From NCBI RefSeq assembly GCF_947632445.1, contig NZ_CANRPM010000003.1, positions 28,523-92,522 on the forward strand: a stretch of 64,000 bases of DNA. The letters are read 5' to 3'. The notes under the pieces are model-generated. The model was not told where the DNA came from. It saw only the letters and a program-made list of their open reading frames with translations, and ran no database searches. The translations under genes were made by a program, and so were the position numbers. The stretch is from an uncultured Bacteroides sp. (GTDB lineage Bacteria > Bacteroidota > Bacteroidia > Bacteroidales > Bacteroidaceae). Below are positions 53,224 to 61,480 of this stretch, piece by piece. The stretch's first letter is position 1, and the number at the start of each line of letters is the position of its first letter.

Positions 53224-54549
53224 TTATTCCAGGTATTTTGTCACTTTCCCGCTGATTTGCAGGAGCGATATTTCACAGAGCTTAGTGTTGTACTCGGCCG
53301 TCAGAATACATTCTTCGGCGTCAAGGAGGCTTTTCTGCGCTTCGCGCATTTCGATACCCGAAAGGTTGCCCAGCATATAGCGCTCCATGGCAATGTCGTG
53401 ATTGTCCTTGGCAGCGATGAGGTTCTGTCGTTCCAGGTTCAGCATTTCCAGGTTGTTGCGGTAGGCTTGCCACAGGTTGCTCAGGTCGGCCCGTAAAGCC
53501 AGTTCCAGTTCATCGCGTTGCAGGCGTGCGTTCTTCACGGTGATGCCGGCGTTGCGCCGCTCGCGCTTACGGTTGCCGTCGAAGAGGTTGAACCCCACGG
53601 TGATGCCTCCGTTAAATCCGAAGTTGTTGCGGCGGCTGTAGTTATTGATGTCATACTTGTTGAATGTATAGCCGTATCCGGCGTTCAGCCGCACGTAGGG
53701 ATAGTTGCGCGAATTCACTTTCTTGTAGTCCATCTGTGCCAGTTGGATGTTTTGGTCGGCTTTCAGGAGGGAAGAGTTCACGCTCAGGGTAGCTTCCCAC
53801 AACTCTTCGAAGTCGAGTGATTGGTTCACGTCGATGATGCTGTCGGGCGTCTGGATAAGCTGATCCACATCTTCATTGCCCATCAGCTCGTTCAGATTGA
53901 TGCGCGAGGTGTGCAGCAACTCCTGTTGCTTCATATATTGGGCACTGTCGGCGTTGAAGTCTACTTTGGCCTGCTGGTAGTCGAGACGTGAAAAGTCGCC
54001 CACATGATAGCGTGCCTCCACGATACGCAGTCGCTCCTTAGAGAGTTGCACGGCATAGAGCAGGTTCTTCATGCGGATTTTCTGCTGGATGAAGTTGTAG
54101 TATTCGGCGGTCAGTGAAGCGATGAAGTCTTCCAGCGCGATGCGTGTATTGGTTTCTCCCTGTTCGCGGAGCAACTTCAGTTGTTGGTAAGTGGTGGAGA
54201 TGTTGAAGCCGTCGAAGATGGTCCAGTTCAGGTCGATGCCTGCATCGACAGTCTGGTCGAACACGTTATGCTGCTTTTCCGTAACGCCCGTGCTCCGTAC
54301 CGTGCTGTTTGTGTTGTCTACGGTGGTCCGATAGCTGCCTGTCAGGTCGATGGTGGGCAGGGCACCTGCATTGGCCAGGGTGGCGTTGTTTTTGCTGATC
54401 TGCTCCTCGTTGTGTGTGATGCGCAGGGAGTAGTTATTGAACAGCCCCTGTTCGAGGCACGACTTCAGGGTATAGGTGGCCGCCTGCTGTGCCTGCATGG
54501 CGCACAGAGTACAGAATACGGCTATCATAGACAAGGTCATTCGTTTCAT
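53224..54549 (-). CDS. TolC-family outer-membrane efflux protein
   Basis: A 441-residue outer-membrane channel with signal peptide (MKRMTLSMIAVFCTLCAMQA, then Q). Two TolC repeats: SCLEQGLFNNYSLRI with IDLNWTIFDGFN in the first half and AGYGYTFNKYD with ITVGFNLFDGNRKRER in the second, both with long helical stretches. Unlike the first system it has no lipobox. It overlaps its pump gene by four bases (ATGA) and is the last gene of the adaptor-pump-channel operon. Confidence 0.92.
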   Translation of the reverse strand: MKRMTLSMIAVFCTLCAMQAQQAATYTLKSCLEQGLFNNYSLRITHNEEQISKNNATLANAGALPTIDLTGSYRTTVDNTNSTVRSTGVTEKQHNVFDQTVDAGIDLNWTIFDGFNISTTYQQLKLLREQGETNTRIALEDFIASLTAEYYNFIQQKIRMKNLLYAVQLSKERLRIVEARYHVGDFSRLDYQQAKVDFNADSAQYMKQQELLHTSRINLNELMGNEDVDQLIQTPDSIIDVNQSLDFEELWEATLSVNSSLLKADQNIQLAQMDYKKVNSRNYPYVRLNAGYGYTFNKYDINNYSRRNNFGFNGGITVGFNLFDGNRKRERRNAGITVKNARLQRDELELALRADLSNLWQAYRNNLEMLNLERQNLIAAKDNHDIAMERYMLGNLSGIEMREAQKSLLDAEECILTAEYNTKLCEISLLQISGKVTKYLE

Positions 54550-57500
54550 ATCTTTCTTACTTTACTTCGGTTGGTTGACACATAGCTGTAGATAGTGGGC
54601 ACGATGTACATCGTGAGCAGCGTAGATACCAGCATGCCGCCTACTACGGCCGTACCCATAGCGATACGCTGGTTGGCACCTTCGCCCGTAGCGAAAGCCA
54701 GCGGGATAAGGCCGATGACGGTCGAAGCGCTGGTCATCAGGATGGGACGCAGACGTTGGAGGGCGGCATCCTTGATGGCTTGCAGCTTGTCCTCACCCGC
54801 TTCCTGCTTCTGGTTGGCGAACTCTACAATCAGGATGCCGTTCTTGGCCACCAGACCGATAAGCATAATGATGCCGATCTGACTGAAAATGTTCATCGTA
54901 ATATCACCGAAATACATGAATATCAGTGCTCCGGCAATGGCCAGCGGCACGGTGAGCATGATGATGAGCGGATCCTTGAAACTCTCGAACTGGGCGGCCA
55001 GAATCAGATAGATGAGAAAGATGGCCAAAATGAAAGCAAACATCAGGCTGGACGCACTCTCGCTATAGTCTTTCGAGTCACCTGCCAGTGCTGTACGGAA
55101 AGTTTCGTCCAGCAGTTCGTCGGCTATCTTGTCCATTTCTTCCAGTCCCTGTCCGATGGTCTTGCCTTCGGCCAGACCGGCTGAGACAGTGGCCGACACG
55201 AAACGGTTGTAGCGGTAAAGTTTCGGAGGGGCCGTACCGTAGACAAGTTCCACAAGATTGTCGAGCTGAATCATGTCGCCTGCATCGTTACGGATATACA
55301 ACCCAACCAGATAGGTCGGCTTGTTGCGCTGTTGGCGGTTGATTTCTCCCAATATCTCGTATTGCTTGCCGTTCATGTAGAAGTAACCCATGCGCTGGCC
55401 GCTTAAGCCGTATTGCAGGGTTTGGGCTATGTTCCTGGTGCTTACGCCCATGGCGCCGGCTTTGTCGCGGTTGATGCTGATGCGGGCTTCGGGCTTGCTG
55501 AACTTCAAGTCGACGTCGGCCATCTGGAAAACATCGTTTTCATAGACACGTTCCATAAACTTCGGCAGTACTTCCTGTAGCTTTTCAAGGTTGGTAGCTT
55601 GCAGTACATATTGCACGGGCATGCTGGCACGGTGTCCGCCGAACGAGGATTGCTGGCGCAGGAAGGCGCGGGCTTCTGTTTCGGACTTCAGGGCACGGGT
55701 CAGTTTGGCGGCCACCTCCATTTGGCTATAGTCGCGTTCGCGGATGTCTTTCAGCGTGATTTGTACGTTGCCGCTTCCGCTCGATACGCGTGCCGTGACG
55801 GCTTCGGCATCGGGGATGATGGAGTCGACCACGTCGTTGATGCGCTCGGTATAGTCGCGGATGTATTCGTAGCTCACGCCTTCGGCTCCGATGGTGTTGA
55901 TGGCGATTTGCGAGCGGTCTTCCAACGGGGCCATCTCGGCAGGTATGCTGTTCCACAGGACGAAGATGACGCAGAACGTGGCCAGTGTGAATACCAGGGC
56001 GATCCATCGCTTATGCAGGAAGGCGGCCAGCGAACGGCTGTACAGTCGGTTCATCCCTTCAAAGAAAGGTTCCGTCTTGCGGTAGAACCAGTTCTTATGT
56101 TCCTGCCGTTTCAACAGCTTGGTGGCCAGCATCGGCGTGAAGGTAAGGGCTGCAAACGAGGATATGATGATGGAGCCCGAAATGACGAAGCTGAACTCGC
56201 GGAACAGGCGTCCCGTCGTTCCCTCCATGAAGACGATGGGGAAGAATACGGCCACTAACGTGATGGTGGTGGAAATGACGGCAAAGAAGATTTCCCTGGC
56301 TCCCTCGATGCCCGCCTCCTTGGGCGGCATGCCTTTCTCGATGCGGACGTAGATGTTTTCGGTCATCACGATGGCGTCGTCCACAACCAGACCTACGGAG
56401 AGGACGACGGCCAGCATCGTCAGCACATTGATGGAGAAGCCCGCCACGTACATCACGAAGAAGGCGCCGATGAGCGATACGGGGATTACAATACAGGGCA
56501 CCAGCGTGACGCGCCAGTCGCGCAGAAAGAGGAAAATGATGATGATAACCAGCACGAAGGCTTCGTACACGGTACTTTCCACTTCGCTGATGGAGGCACG
56601 GATAAACTTGGTATTGTCGAAACCGTAACTGTAGGTTACGTCTTCGGGCAGGTCCTTCTTCATGCGCTCCATGCGTTCGTACACGGCGTCGGCTATCTGG
56701 ATGTGGTTGGCACCCGGCTGGGGAACAACCACTACGCCCACCATCGGCACGCCGTTCATCTTCATGTAGCTCTTGATGTCGGCGGCACCCAATTCGGCAC
56801 GGCCGATGTCGCTGAAGCGGATGATGCGGTTGGCGTCTTCCTTGATGATGAGGTTGTTGAACTCTTCGGGCGTGTGCATCAGCCCCAAGGTACGGATGGT
56901 CAGTTCGGTGGTGTTCCCTTCGATGCTGCCCGACGGAAGTTCGATGTTTTCCTGGTCGATGGCATTCTTCACGTCGACGGGCGTGATGCCGTAGCCCGAC
57001 ATCTTGGTAGGGTCGAGCCAAAGGCGCATCGAATACTTCTTCTCACCCCAGATGCTCACGCTGCTTACGTTGGAGATGGTCTGAAGCTGTTCCTTTACGG
57101 TAAGGTCGGCTATTTCGCTCAGTTCCAGCAGTGAGCGTTTGTTGCTTTGCAGGGCCACCATCAGGATGGGCACGGCGTCGGCATCGGCTTTCGATACGGT
57201 AGGCGGGTCGCAGTCGCGGGGCAGGAAACGCTGGGCACGCGATACCTTGTCGCGCACGTCGTTGGCGGCTGTCTCCAGGTCGACGGACAGCTCGAATTCG
57301 ACGGTGATGCGGCTTTGCCCCTGCTGGCTGACGCTGGTCAGCGAGCGGATGCCGGGGATGCCGTTGATGTTCTGTTCCAGCGGTTCGGTAATCTGGTTTT
57401 CGATGACGTCGGCATTGGCGCCCGTGTACGAGCAGGACACGGAGATAATGGGGTTGTCCACCGACGGATATTCGCGCACGCCGAGGTAGGTATAACCAAT

Positions 57501-57578
57501 GACTCCGAAGAGCAGGATGATGATGGTCAATACCGTTGACAATACGGGGCGGCGTATGCTTAGTTCGGATATGTTCAT
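54546..57578 (-). CDS. RND efflux permease (HAE1/MexF-type)
   Basis: A 1010-residue inner-membrane pump. It opens MNISELSIRRPVLSTVLTII, has GLVVDDAIVMTENIYVRIEK (helix 4 proton-relay Asp pair), the RDWRVTLVPCIVIPVSLIGA segment, and the C-terminal RLRPILMTSASTVIGLIPLA. It is shorter than the first pump (1064) mainly at the C-terminus. Together with the adaptor upstream and the TolC protein downstream it forms a complete tripartite exporter without a neighbouring regulator gene. Substrate unknown. Confidence 0.95.
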   Translation of the reverse strand: MNISELSIRRPVLSTVLTIIILLFGVIGYTYLGVREYPSVDNPIISVSCSYTGANADVIENQITEPLEQNINGIPGIRSLTSVSQQGQSRITVEFELSVDLETAANDVRDKVSRAQRFLPRDCDPPTVSKADADAVPILMVALQSNKRSLLELSEIADLTVKEQLQTISNVSSVSIWGEKKYSMRLWLDPTKMSGYGITPVDVKNAIDQENIELPSGSIEGNTTELTIRTLGLMHTPEEFNNLIIKEDANRIIRFSDIGRAELGAADIKSYMKMNGVPMVGVVVVPQPGANHIQIADAVYERMERMKKDLPEDVTYSYGFDNTKFIRASISEVESTVYEAFVLVIIIIFLFLRDWRVTLVPCIVIPVSLIGAFFVMYVAGFSINVLTMLAVVLSVGLVVDDAIVMTENIYVRIEKGMPPKEAGIEGAREIFFAVISTTITLVAVFFPIVFMEGTTGRLFREFSFVISGSIIISSFAALTFTPMLATKLLKRQEHKNWFYRKTEPFFEGMNRLYSRSLAAFLHKRWIALVFTLATFCVIFVLWNSIPAEMAPLEDRSQIAINTIGAEGVSYEYIRDYTERINDVVDSIIPDAEAVTARVSSGSGNVQITLKDIRERDYSQMEVAAKLTRALKSETEARAFLRQQSSFGGHRASMPVQYVLQATNLEKLQEVLPKFMERVYENDVFQMADVDLKFSKPEARISINRDKAGAMGVSTRNIAQTLQYGLSGQRMGYFYMNGKQYEILGEINRQQRNKPTYLVGLYIRNDAGDMIQLDNLVELVYGTAPPKLYRYNRFVSATVSAGLAEGKTIGQGLEEMDKIADELLDETFRTALAGDSKDYSESASSLMFAFILAIFLIYLILAAQFESFKDPLIIMLTVPLAIAGALIFMYFGDITMNIFSQIGIIMLIGLVAKNGILIVEFANQKQEAGEDKLQAIKDAALQRLRPILMTSASTVIGLIPLAFATGEGANQRIAMGTAVVGGMLVSTLLTMYIVPTIYSYVSTNRSKVRKI

Positions 57579-57617
57579 TTAAATGAAAGATTAGAGATTG
57601 GGAACTGCAAATTTCAG

Positions 57618-58697
57618 TTATTCAATATGGTCGATGGTTACGTCCATTCCTGTACGGAGCTGCTGGGTACCTGATATGATCACCGTGTCTCCCGCCGCCA
57701 GACCTTTGACCACCTGTACTTGTGCATCGGTGCGGATGCCGGTGATTATCTCCACCGGTTCGGCCTTTCCCGAACGGTAGACAAATACTTTGTCTTTACC
57801 CATTTCGGGTACGATGGCCTGCGAGGGAATGGCCAGCGCATCCTTGTATTCCTGCTTCTTCAGCGTGATGGAAGCATAACGGCCCGGCATGATGCCGCCG
57901 GGATTGGGATAGAGGGCGCGCACGGTCAGGGTGTGCGTATTGATATCAAGGCTCGACTCCCTGGCATAGACTTGTGCATGGTAGGTGTCCAGCGAACCTT
58001 CCAGCGTGAAGCTCAGGTTGGTGCCTACCTTAATGTCGCGGGCATAGCGCTCGGACACGGCAAACTCCAGCTTCAAGGGAGATATTTTGGTGAGCTTGGC
58101 CACGATGGTGGCAGGCGAAGCATAGGTACCGATACTCACCTGACGCAAACCGATGATACCGTCGAAGGGCGCGCGCAGCTCGGTCTGGGCGATTTGTGCC
58201 TCGACGCTTTCGATGTCGGCATTCAGGGTGGCCAGTTCCGTCTTTACCTGTTCGTAGGCTTCCTGACTGACGGCATCGCGCTTCAGCAGGGCGTCCTGAC
58301 GGAATACGCGGTCTTCGGCCAGTTTCAGTTGCGAAACCAGGCGTTGCAGCTGGGCCTGCAGAGGACGGTCGTTCACCTTGGCCAACAGCTGGCCTTTCTT
58401 TACGGTGGTTCCTTCCTCGAAATTGATTTCAACGATTTTGCCCGACGTCTCGAACGAAAGGTTCACTTCTTCGTCGGGTATCAGGCTGCCGATGATAGGG
58501 ATTTCGTCGGTCAGCACTTGCGGCTGTACAATGATTGCGTTGATATTTAGCGCTTTTCCCCCTTGTTTTTGATGGGCCATCACTTTGTCGGCTTCGGCCA
58601 GTTCTTCATTGGGTTTGGGCATTTGCGAATAGATGCCCCAACCGATAAGCCCGGCACCGACGACGGCGACAAGCCCCCATTTGACTCTCTTCTTCAT
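57618..58697 (-). CDS. RND efflux periplasmic adaptor
   Basis: A 359-residue membrane fusion protein. The N-terminus (KKRVKWGLVAVVGAGLIGWG) is a single membrane anchor, not a lipobox. The biotinyl-lipoyl halves are SGKIVEINFEEGTTVKKGQL and LRAPFDGIIGLRQVSIGTYA, separated by a coiled-coil hairpin of about 65 residues; then come the barrel (LEFAVSERYARDIKVGTNLS) and the C-terminal domain. It is the first gene of the second efflux operon, 39 bases before the pump. A weak -7 box (TATCTTAG) lies about 55 bases upstream. Confidence 0.92.
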   Translation of the reverse strand: MKKRVKWGLVAVVGAGLIGWGIYSQMPKPNEELAEADKVMAHQKQGGKALNINAIIVQPQVLTDEIPIIGSLIPDEEVNLSFETSGKIVEINFEEGTTVKKGQLLAKVNDRPLQAQLQRLVSQLKLAEDRVFRQDALLKRDAVSQEAYEQVKTELATLNADIESVEAQIAQTELRAPFDGIIGLRQVSIGTYASPATIVAKLTKISPLKLEFAVSERYARDIKVGTNLSFTLEGSLDTYHAQVYARESSLDINTHTLTVRALYPNPGGIMPGRYASITLKKQEYKDALAIPSQAIVPEMGKDKVFVYRSGKAEPVEIITGIRTDAQVQVVKGLAAGDTVIISGTQQLRTGMDVTIDHIE

Positions 58698-58836
58698 TCT
58701 TTCAGTTGTTCGTTGTATCGGTATAAAATCGACCGTTCGTTTGGAGAGCTAAGATAGGGAATAGTTTAATGCCGGACGTGGAGATTATGCTTTATTAACA
58801 GAAGAACCTTCGTCGGGAGAGTGCAGGAACCGCCGG

Positions 58837-59769
58837 TCAATATCCGGTCCGATACTTCCCCTCCTCCTTGTCTTCGAGCATGCTGAGGTAAGACCGGTAG
58901 CGCGACTCGCTGATGCAGTGTTCCTCGACAGCGCGGCGCACGGCGCAGCCCGGCTCGTGACGGTGGGTGCAGTTGCCGTAGCGGCATCCGGCCGACGTCT
59001 CGAATATCTCCGGGAAGTAGTGGCCGATTTCTTCCGCTTCCATGTCGAAGGTGCCGAAGCCTTTGATGCCCGGAGTGTCGATAAGGTAGCCCCCGCCTTC
59101 GAGAGCGAACATCTCGGAGAAGGTGGTGGTGTGCATGCCCTTGTTGTGGGCGGCGGATATTTCGCCCGTCCGTGCCGAGGCTTCAGGCAGGATGACGTTG
59201 ATGAGGGTGGATTTGCCTACGCCCGAATGGCCCGAAAGCAGGGTGACGCGCCCGCAAAGTTCGGCCTTGAGGAGGTCGATGCCCGTGCCTTGTGTGGCCG
59301 ACACCTTGAAGCAGGGGTAGCCGATGGCGGTGTAGAGGCGGATGAGGCTGTCCAGGTAGCGGAGGTCGGCCTCGTCGTAAGCGTCCGCCTTGTTGAATAC
59401 GAGCTTTACCGGAATGCGATAGGCTTCGGCCGTGGCCAGAAAACGGTCGATGAAGGTGGTCGAAGTTTCGGGATAGTTGACGGTGACGACGAGCAGGCAC
59501 TGGTCGAGGTTGGAGGCGATGATGTGCGATTGTTTCGACAGGTTGGAGGCACGGCGGATGATGTAGTTACGCCGGTCTTCAATCTCGCTGATGAAAGCCG
59601 TGCCTTCCCGGTTGAGAATGATTTGCACGTAGTCTCCCACAGCCACCGGATTGGTGCTGCGGATGCCCTTCAGGCGGAAGGTGCCCCTGACTTTGCACTC
59701 GATGCTGCGTCCGTCTTCGGTCTTGACGAGATACCGGTCGCCTGTGTTCTTGATGACAAGCCCTTTCAT
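58837..59769 (-). CDS. rsgA: Ribosome small-subunit-dependent GTPase A
   Basis: A 310-residue circularly permuted GTPase that helps late 30S maturation. An N-terminal OB fold ([20 protein letters not shown]) is followed by the GTPase motifs in permuted order: G4 [13 protein letters not shown]5 [11 protein letters not shown]1 [16 protein letters not shown]3 [11 protein letters not shown]. The C-terminal zinc knuckle is [14 protein letters not shown]. The start at 59769 is the only one giving the OB fold; the frame is open far upstream in frr but that part is not protein-like. It is 59 bases after frr, across a hairpin. Confidence 0.95.
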   Translation of the reverse strand: MKGLVIKNTGDRYLVKTEDGRSIECKVRGTFRLKGIRSTNPVAVGDYVQIILNREGTAFISEIEDRRNYIIRRASNLSKQSHIIASNLDQCLLVVTVNYPETSTTFIDRFLATAEAYRIPVKLVFNKADAYDEADLRYLDSLIRLYTAIGYPCFKVSATQGTGIDLLKAELCGRVTLLSGHSGVGKSTLINVILPEASARTGEISAAHNKGMHTTTFSEMFALEGGGYLIDTPGIKGFGTFDMEAEEIGHYFPEIFETSAGCRYGNCTHRHEPGCAVRRAVEEHCISESRYRSYLSMLEDKEEGKYRTGY

Positions 59770-59788
59770 TGGTCGGAAATCGGAAAAC

Positions 59789-59816
59789 GGGGAATGGAGC
59801 GCTTCCTCCATTCCCC
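59789..59816 (-). terminator. Hairpin between frr and rsgA
   Basis: Arms 59789-59799 and 59806-59816 (GGGGAATGGAG and complement) pair over 11 perfect bases with a 6-base loop; on the minus strand GTTTTCC follows. It may partly terminate or stabilise the frr mRNA. The neighbouring words GAATGAAGAATGGGGAATGG belong to a style of short repeat common between Bacteroides genes. Confidence 0.55.
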
Positions 59817-59828
59817 ATTCTTCATTCG

Positions 59829-60389
59829 TTAAACGGTCATGATTTCCTTGTCCTTGGCGGCAAGCATGTCGTCGATTTGCTTGATGTACTTGTCGTGTAC
59901 CTTTTGCAGCTTCTCCTCGCCGCCTTTTTGGGCATCTTCGGCAAGGCCTTCCTTGACGGCTTTCTTCAGCCGGTCGATGGCGTCGCGACGGGCGTTGCGC
60001 ACGCTCACTTTGGCTGTTTCGCCCTCGCCCCGGCACTGCTTGGCCAGCTGCTTGCGGCGCTCTTCGGTAAGCGGCGGAATGCCGATGCGGATGATTTCGC
60101 CGTTGTTTTCGGGCATGATGCCCAGCGAAGAGTCGATGATGGCCTTTTCGATGATGCGGAACATGGATTTGTCCCAGGGCTTGATGGCGATGCTGCGTGC
60201 GTCGGGAGTCGTCACGGCAGCCACGTTGTTGATGGGCACCATGCTGCCGTAAGAGTCTACACGGATGCCGTCCAGCAGGCGGACGTCGGCCTTGCCGGCA
60301 CGGATGTGTGCCAGTGCGTCGTCTAAATACATGACGGCCATGTCCATTTTCTCCTGCGCTTCGTTCAGAATGTCTTTTACGTCTTTCAT
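59829..60389 (-). CDS. frr: Ribosome recycling factor
   Basis: A 186-residue translation factor that splits post-termination ribosomes with EF-G. The long three-helix bundle includes [20 protein letters not shown], then the small domain [20 protein letters not shown] and ILP-like [20 protein letters not shown] with the conserved [10 protein letters not shown] pattern ([18 protein letters not shown]). Normal length. It has its own -7 box (60440-60447), separate from pyrH, the usual upstream neighbour. Confidence 0.96.
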   Translation of the reverse strand: MKDVKDILNEAQEKMDMAVMYLDDALAHIRAGKADVRLLDGIRVDSYGSMVPINNVAAVTTPDARSIAIKPWDKSMFRIIEKAIIDSSLGIMPENNGEIIRIGIPPLTEERRKQLAKQCRGEGETAKVSVRNARRDAIDRLKKAVKEGLAEDAQKGGEEKLQKVHDKYIKQIDDMLAAKDKEIMTV

Positions 60390-60439
60390 ATCACTTCGTT
60401 CTTTAGTGGATGGAATGGTTGTTGTTTAAATTGATAGAG

Positions 60440-60447
60440 CAAATGTA
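60440..60447 (-). promoter_or_regulatory. -7 box for frr
   Basis: TACATTTG on the minus strand, with CTTG 20 bases upstream (near consensus). It lies between the 22-bp tandem array and frr, so frr can be transcribed apart from pyrH. Confidence 0.55.
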
Positions 60448-60510
60448 GCGCATTATTCCTTCTTTTGCAAGAAAGTAGCGGAAGATATTCGTCCGGTTAG
60501 GGAAAACCTC

Positions 60511-60660
60511 CGCTCACGCTTATGCACAACCGTGCACACGTTTATGCACAACCTTCGCTCACGTTTAGGTACAACCTGTGCACGCGCTTATGCACAACTG
60601 TGCACACGCTTATGCACAACTGTGCACACGCTTGTGCACAACGACAGGTCTTCAGTTGTG
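60511..60660. repeat. Tandem array of about six 22-23-bp units between pyrH and frr
   Basis: GCACAAC (once GTACAAC) recurs at 60524, 60546, 60569, 60592, 60614 and 60636, spaced 22, 23, 23, 22 and 22 bases. On the mRNA (minus) strand a unit reads about GCGTGTGCACAGTTGTGCAT and AA. The array starts inside pyrH: its last codons GTG CAC AAC and the stop belong to the first partial unit. Each unit contains TGTGCAC/TGCACA words, so many alternative hairpins are possible. No unique spacers exist. Confidence 0.85.
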
Positions 60661-61362
60661 CACCAGCGTGCCTATCGCTTCTCCTTCGACGACCTTCCTT
60701 AGGTTGCCTACGGTGTCCATGTCGAAGACGATGATGGGCAGGTTGTTCTCCTTGCACATGCAGGTGGCGGTGAGGTCCATCACCTTGAGGCCCCGTCGCA
60801 GCACTTCGTCGTAGGTGATGTCGTGGAACTTTGTGGCCGTCGGGTCCTTTTCGGGGTCGGCGGTGTAGATGCCGTCCACGCGGGTGCCCTTCAGCATGAC
60901 GTCGGCTTCGATTTCAATTCCGCGCAGACTGGAGCCGGTGTCGGTGGTGAAGAACGGATTGCCGGTACCGGCCGACATGATGACCACTTCGCCCGCCTCC
61001 AGGCATTCGATGGCGTGCCATTTGCTGTAGTATTCGCCGATAGGCTCCATGCGCACGGCCGTCAGCACGCGCGCCCTGACACCTGCGGCCGTCAGTGCCG
61101 AACTGAGTGCGAGGCTGTTGATGACGGTGGCCAGCATGCCCATCTGGTCGCCCTTCACGCGGTCGAATCCTTTCGAAGCGCCGCTCAGTCCCCGGAAGAT
61201 GTTTCCTCCGCCGATGACGATTCCGATCTGTACGCCCGTGGCGTGTATCTCCTTGATTTGTGCAGCATATTCGGCCAGACGTTTCTCGTCGATGCCATAC
61301 TGCTTTTCGCCCATGAGGCTCTCGCCGCTGAGCTTCAGTAAAATTCTGTTGTATGTTGCCAT
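60652..61362 (-). CDS. pyrH: UMP kinase
   Basis: A 236-residue hexameric nucleotide kinase of the amino-acid-kinase fold that makes UDP for RNA and envelope precursors. Motifs: [13 protein letters not shown] (5-17), [47 protein letters not shown] and [14 protein letters not shown]-terminal [20 protein letters not shown]. Normal length and start. A full consensus promoter lies 26 bases upstream. The last three codons are part of a tandem repeat array that fills the gap to frr. Confidence 0.96.
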   Translation of the reverse strand: MATYNRILLKLSGESLMGEKQYGIDEKRLAEYAAQIKEIHATGVQIGIVIGGGNIFRGLSGASKGFDRVKGDQMGMLATVINSLALSSALTAAGVRARVLTAVRMEPIGEYYSKWHAIECLEAGEVVIMSAGTGNPFFTTDTGSSLRGIEIEADVMLKGTRVDGIYTADPEKDPTATKFHDITYDEVLRRGLKVMDLTATCMCKENNLPIIVFDMDTVGNLRKVVEGEAIGTLVHN

Positions 61363-61387
61363 AAACGGTTTGTTTTGAGGTTTCCGG

Positions 61388-61418
61388 CAAAGATATAAAA
61401 AGGTATCGGAGCGGCAAA
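61388..61418 (-). promoter_or_regulatory. pyrH promoter
   Basis: Minus strand TTTG (61415-61418), 19 bases, TATCTTTG (61388-61395): a full match to the Bacteroidetes consensus. The start point near 61381 leaves a leader of about 20 bases. Confidence 0.8.
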
Positions 61419-61480
61419 CGGACGGGCGGGTTTTTGTGGGTGGGGGCGAGTATGAAGATGCCCGCCCCGATTGTTTTTAC

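Noticed and set aside
61440..61480. Terminator after the helicase gene
   Set aside because: GGGGCG and CGCCCC can pair, but on the coding (minus) strand no T-tract follows the stem.
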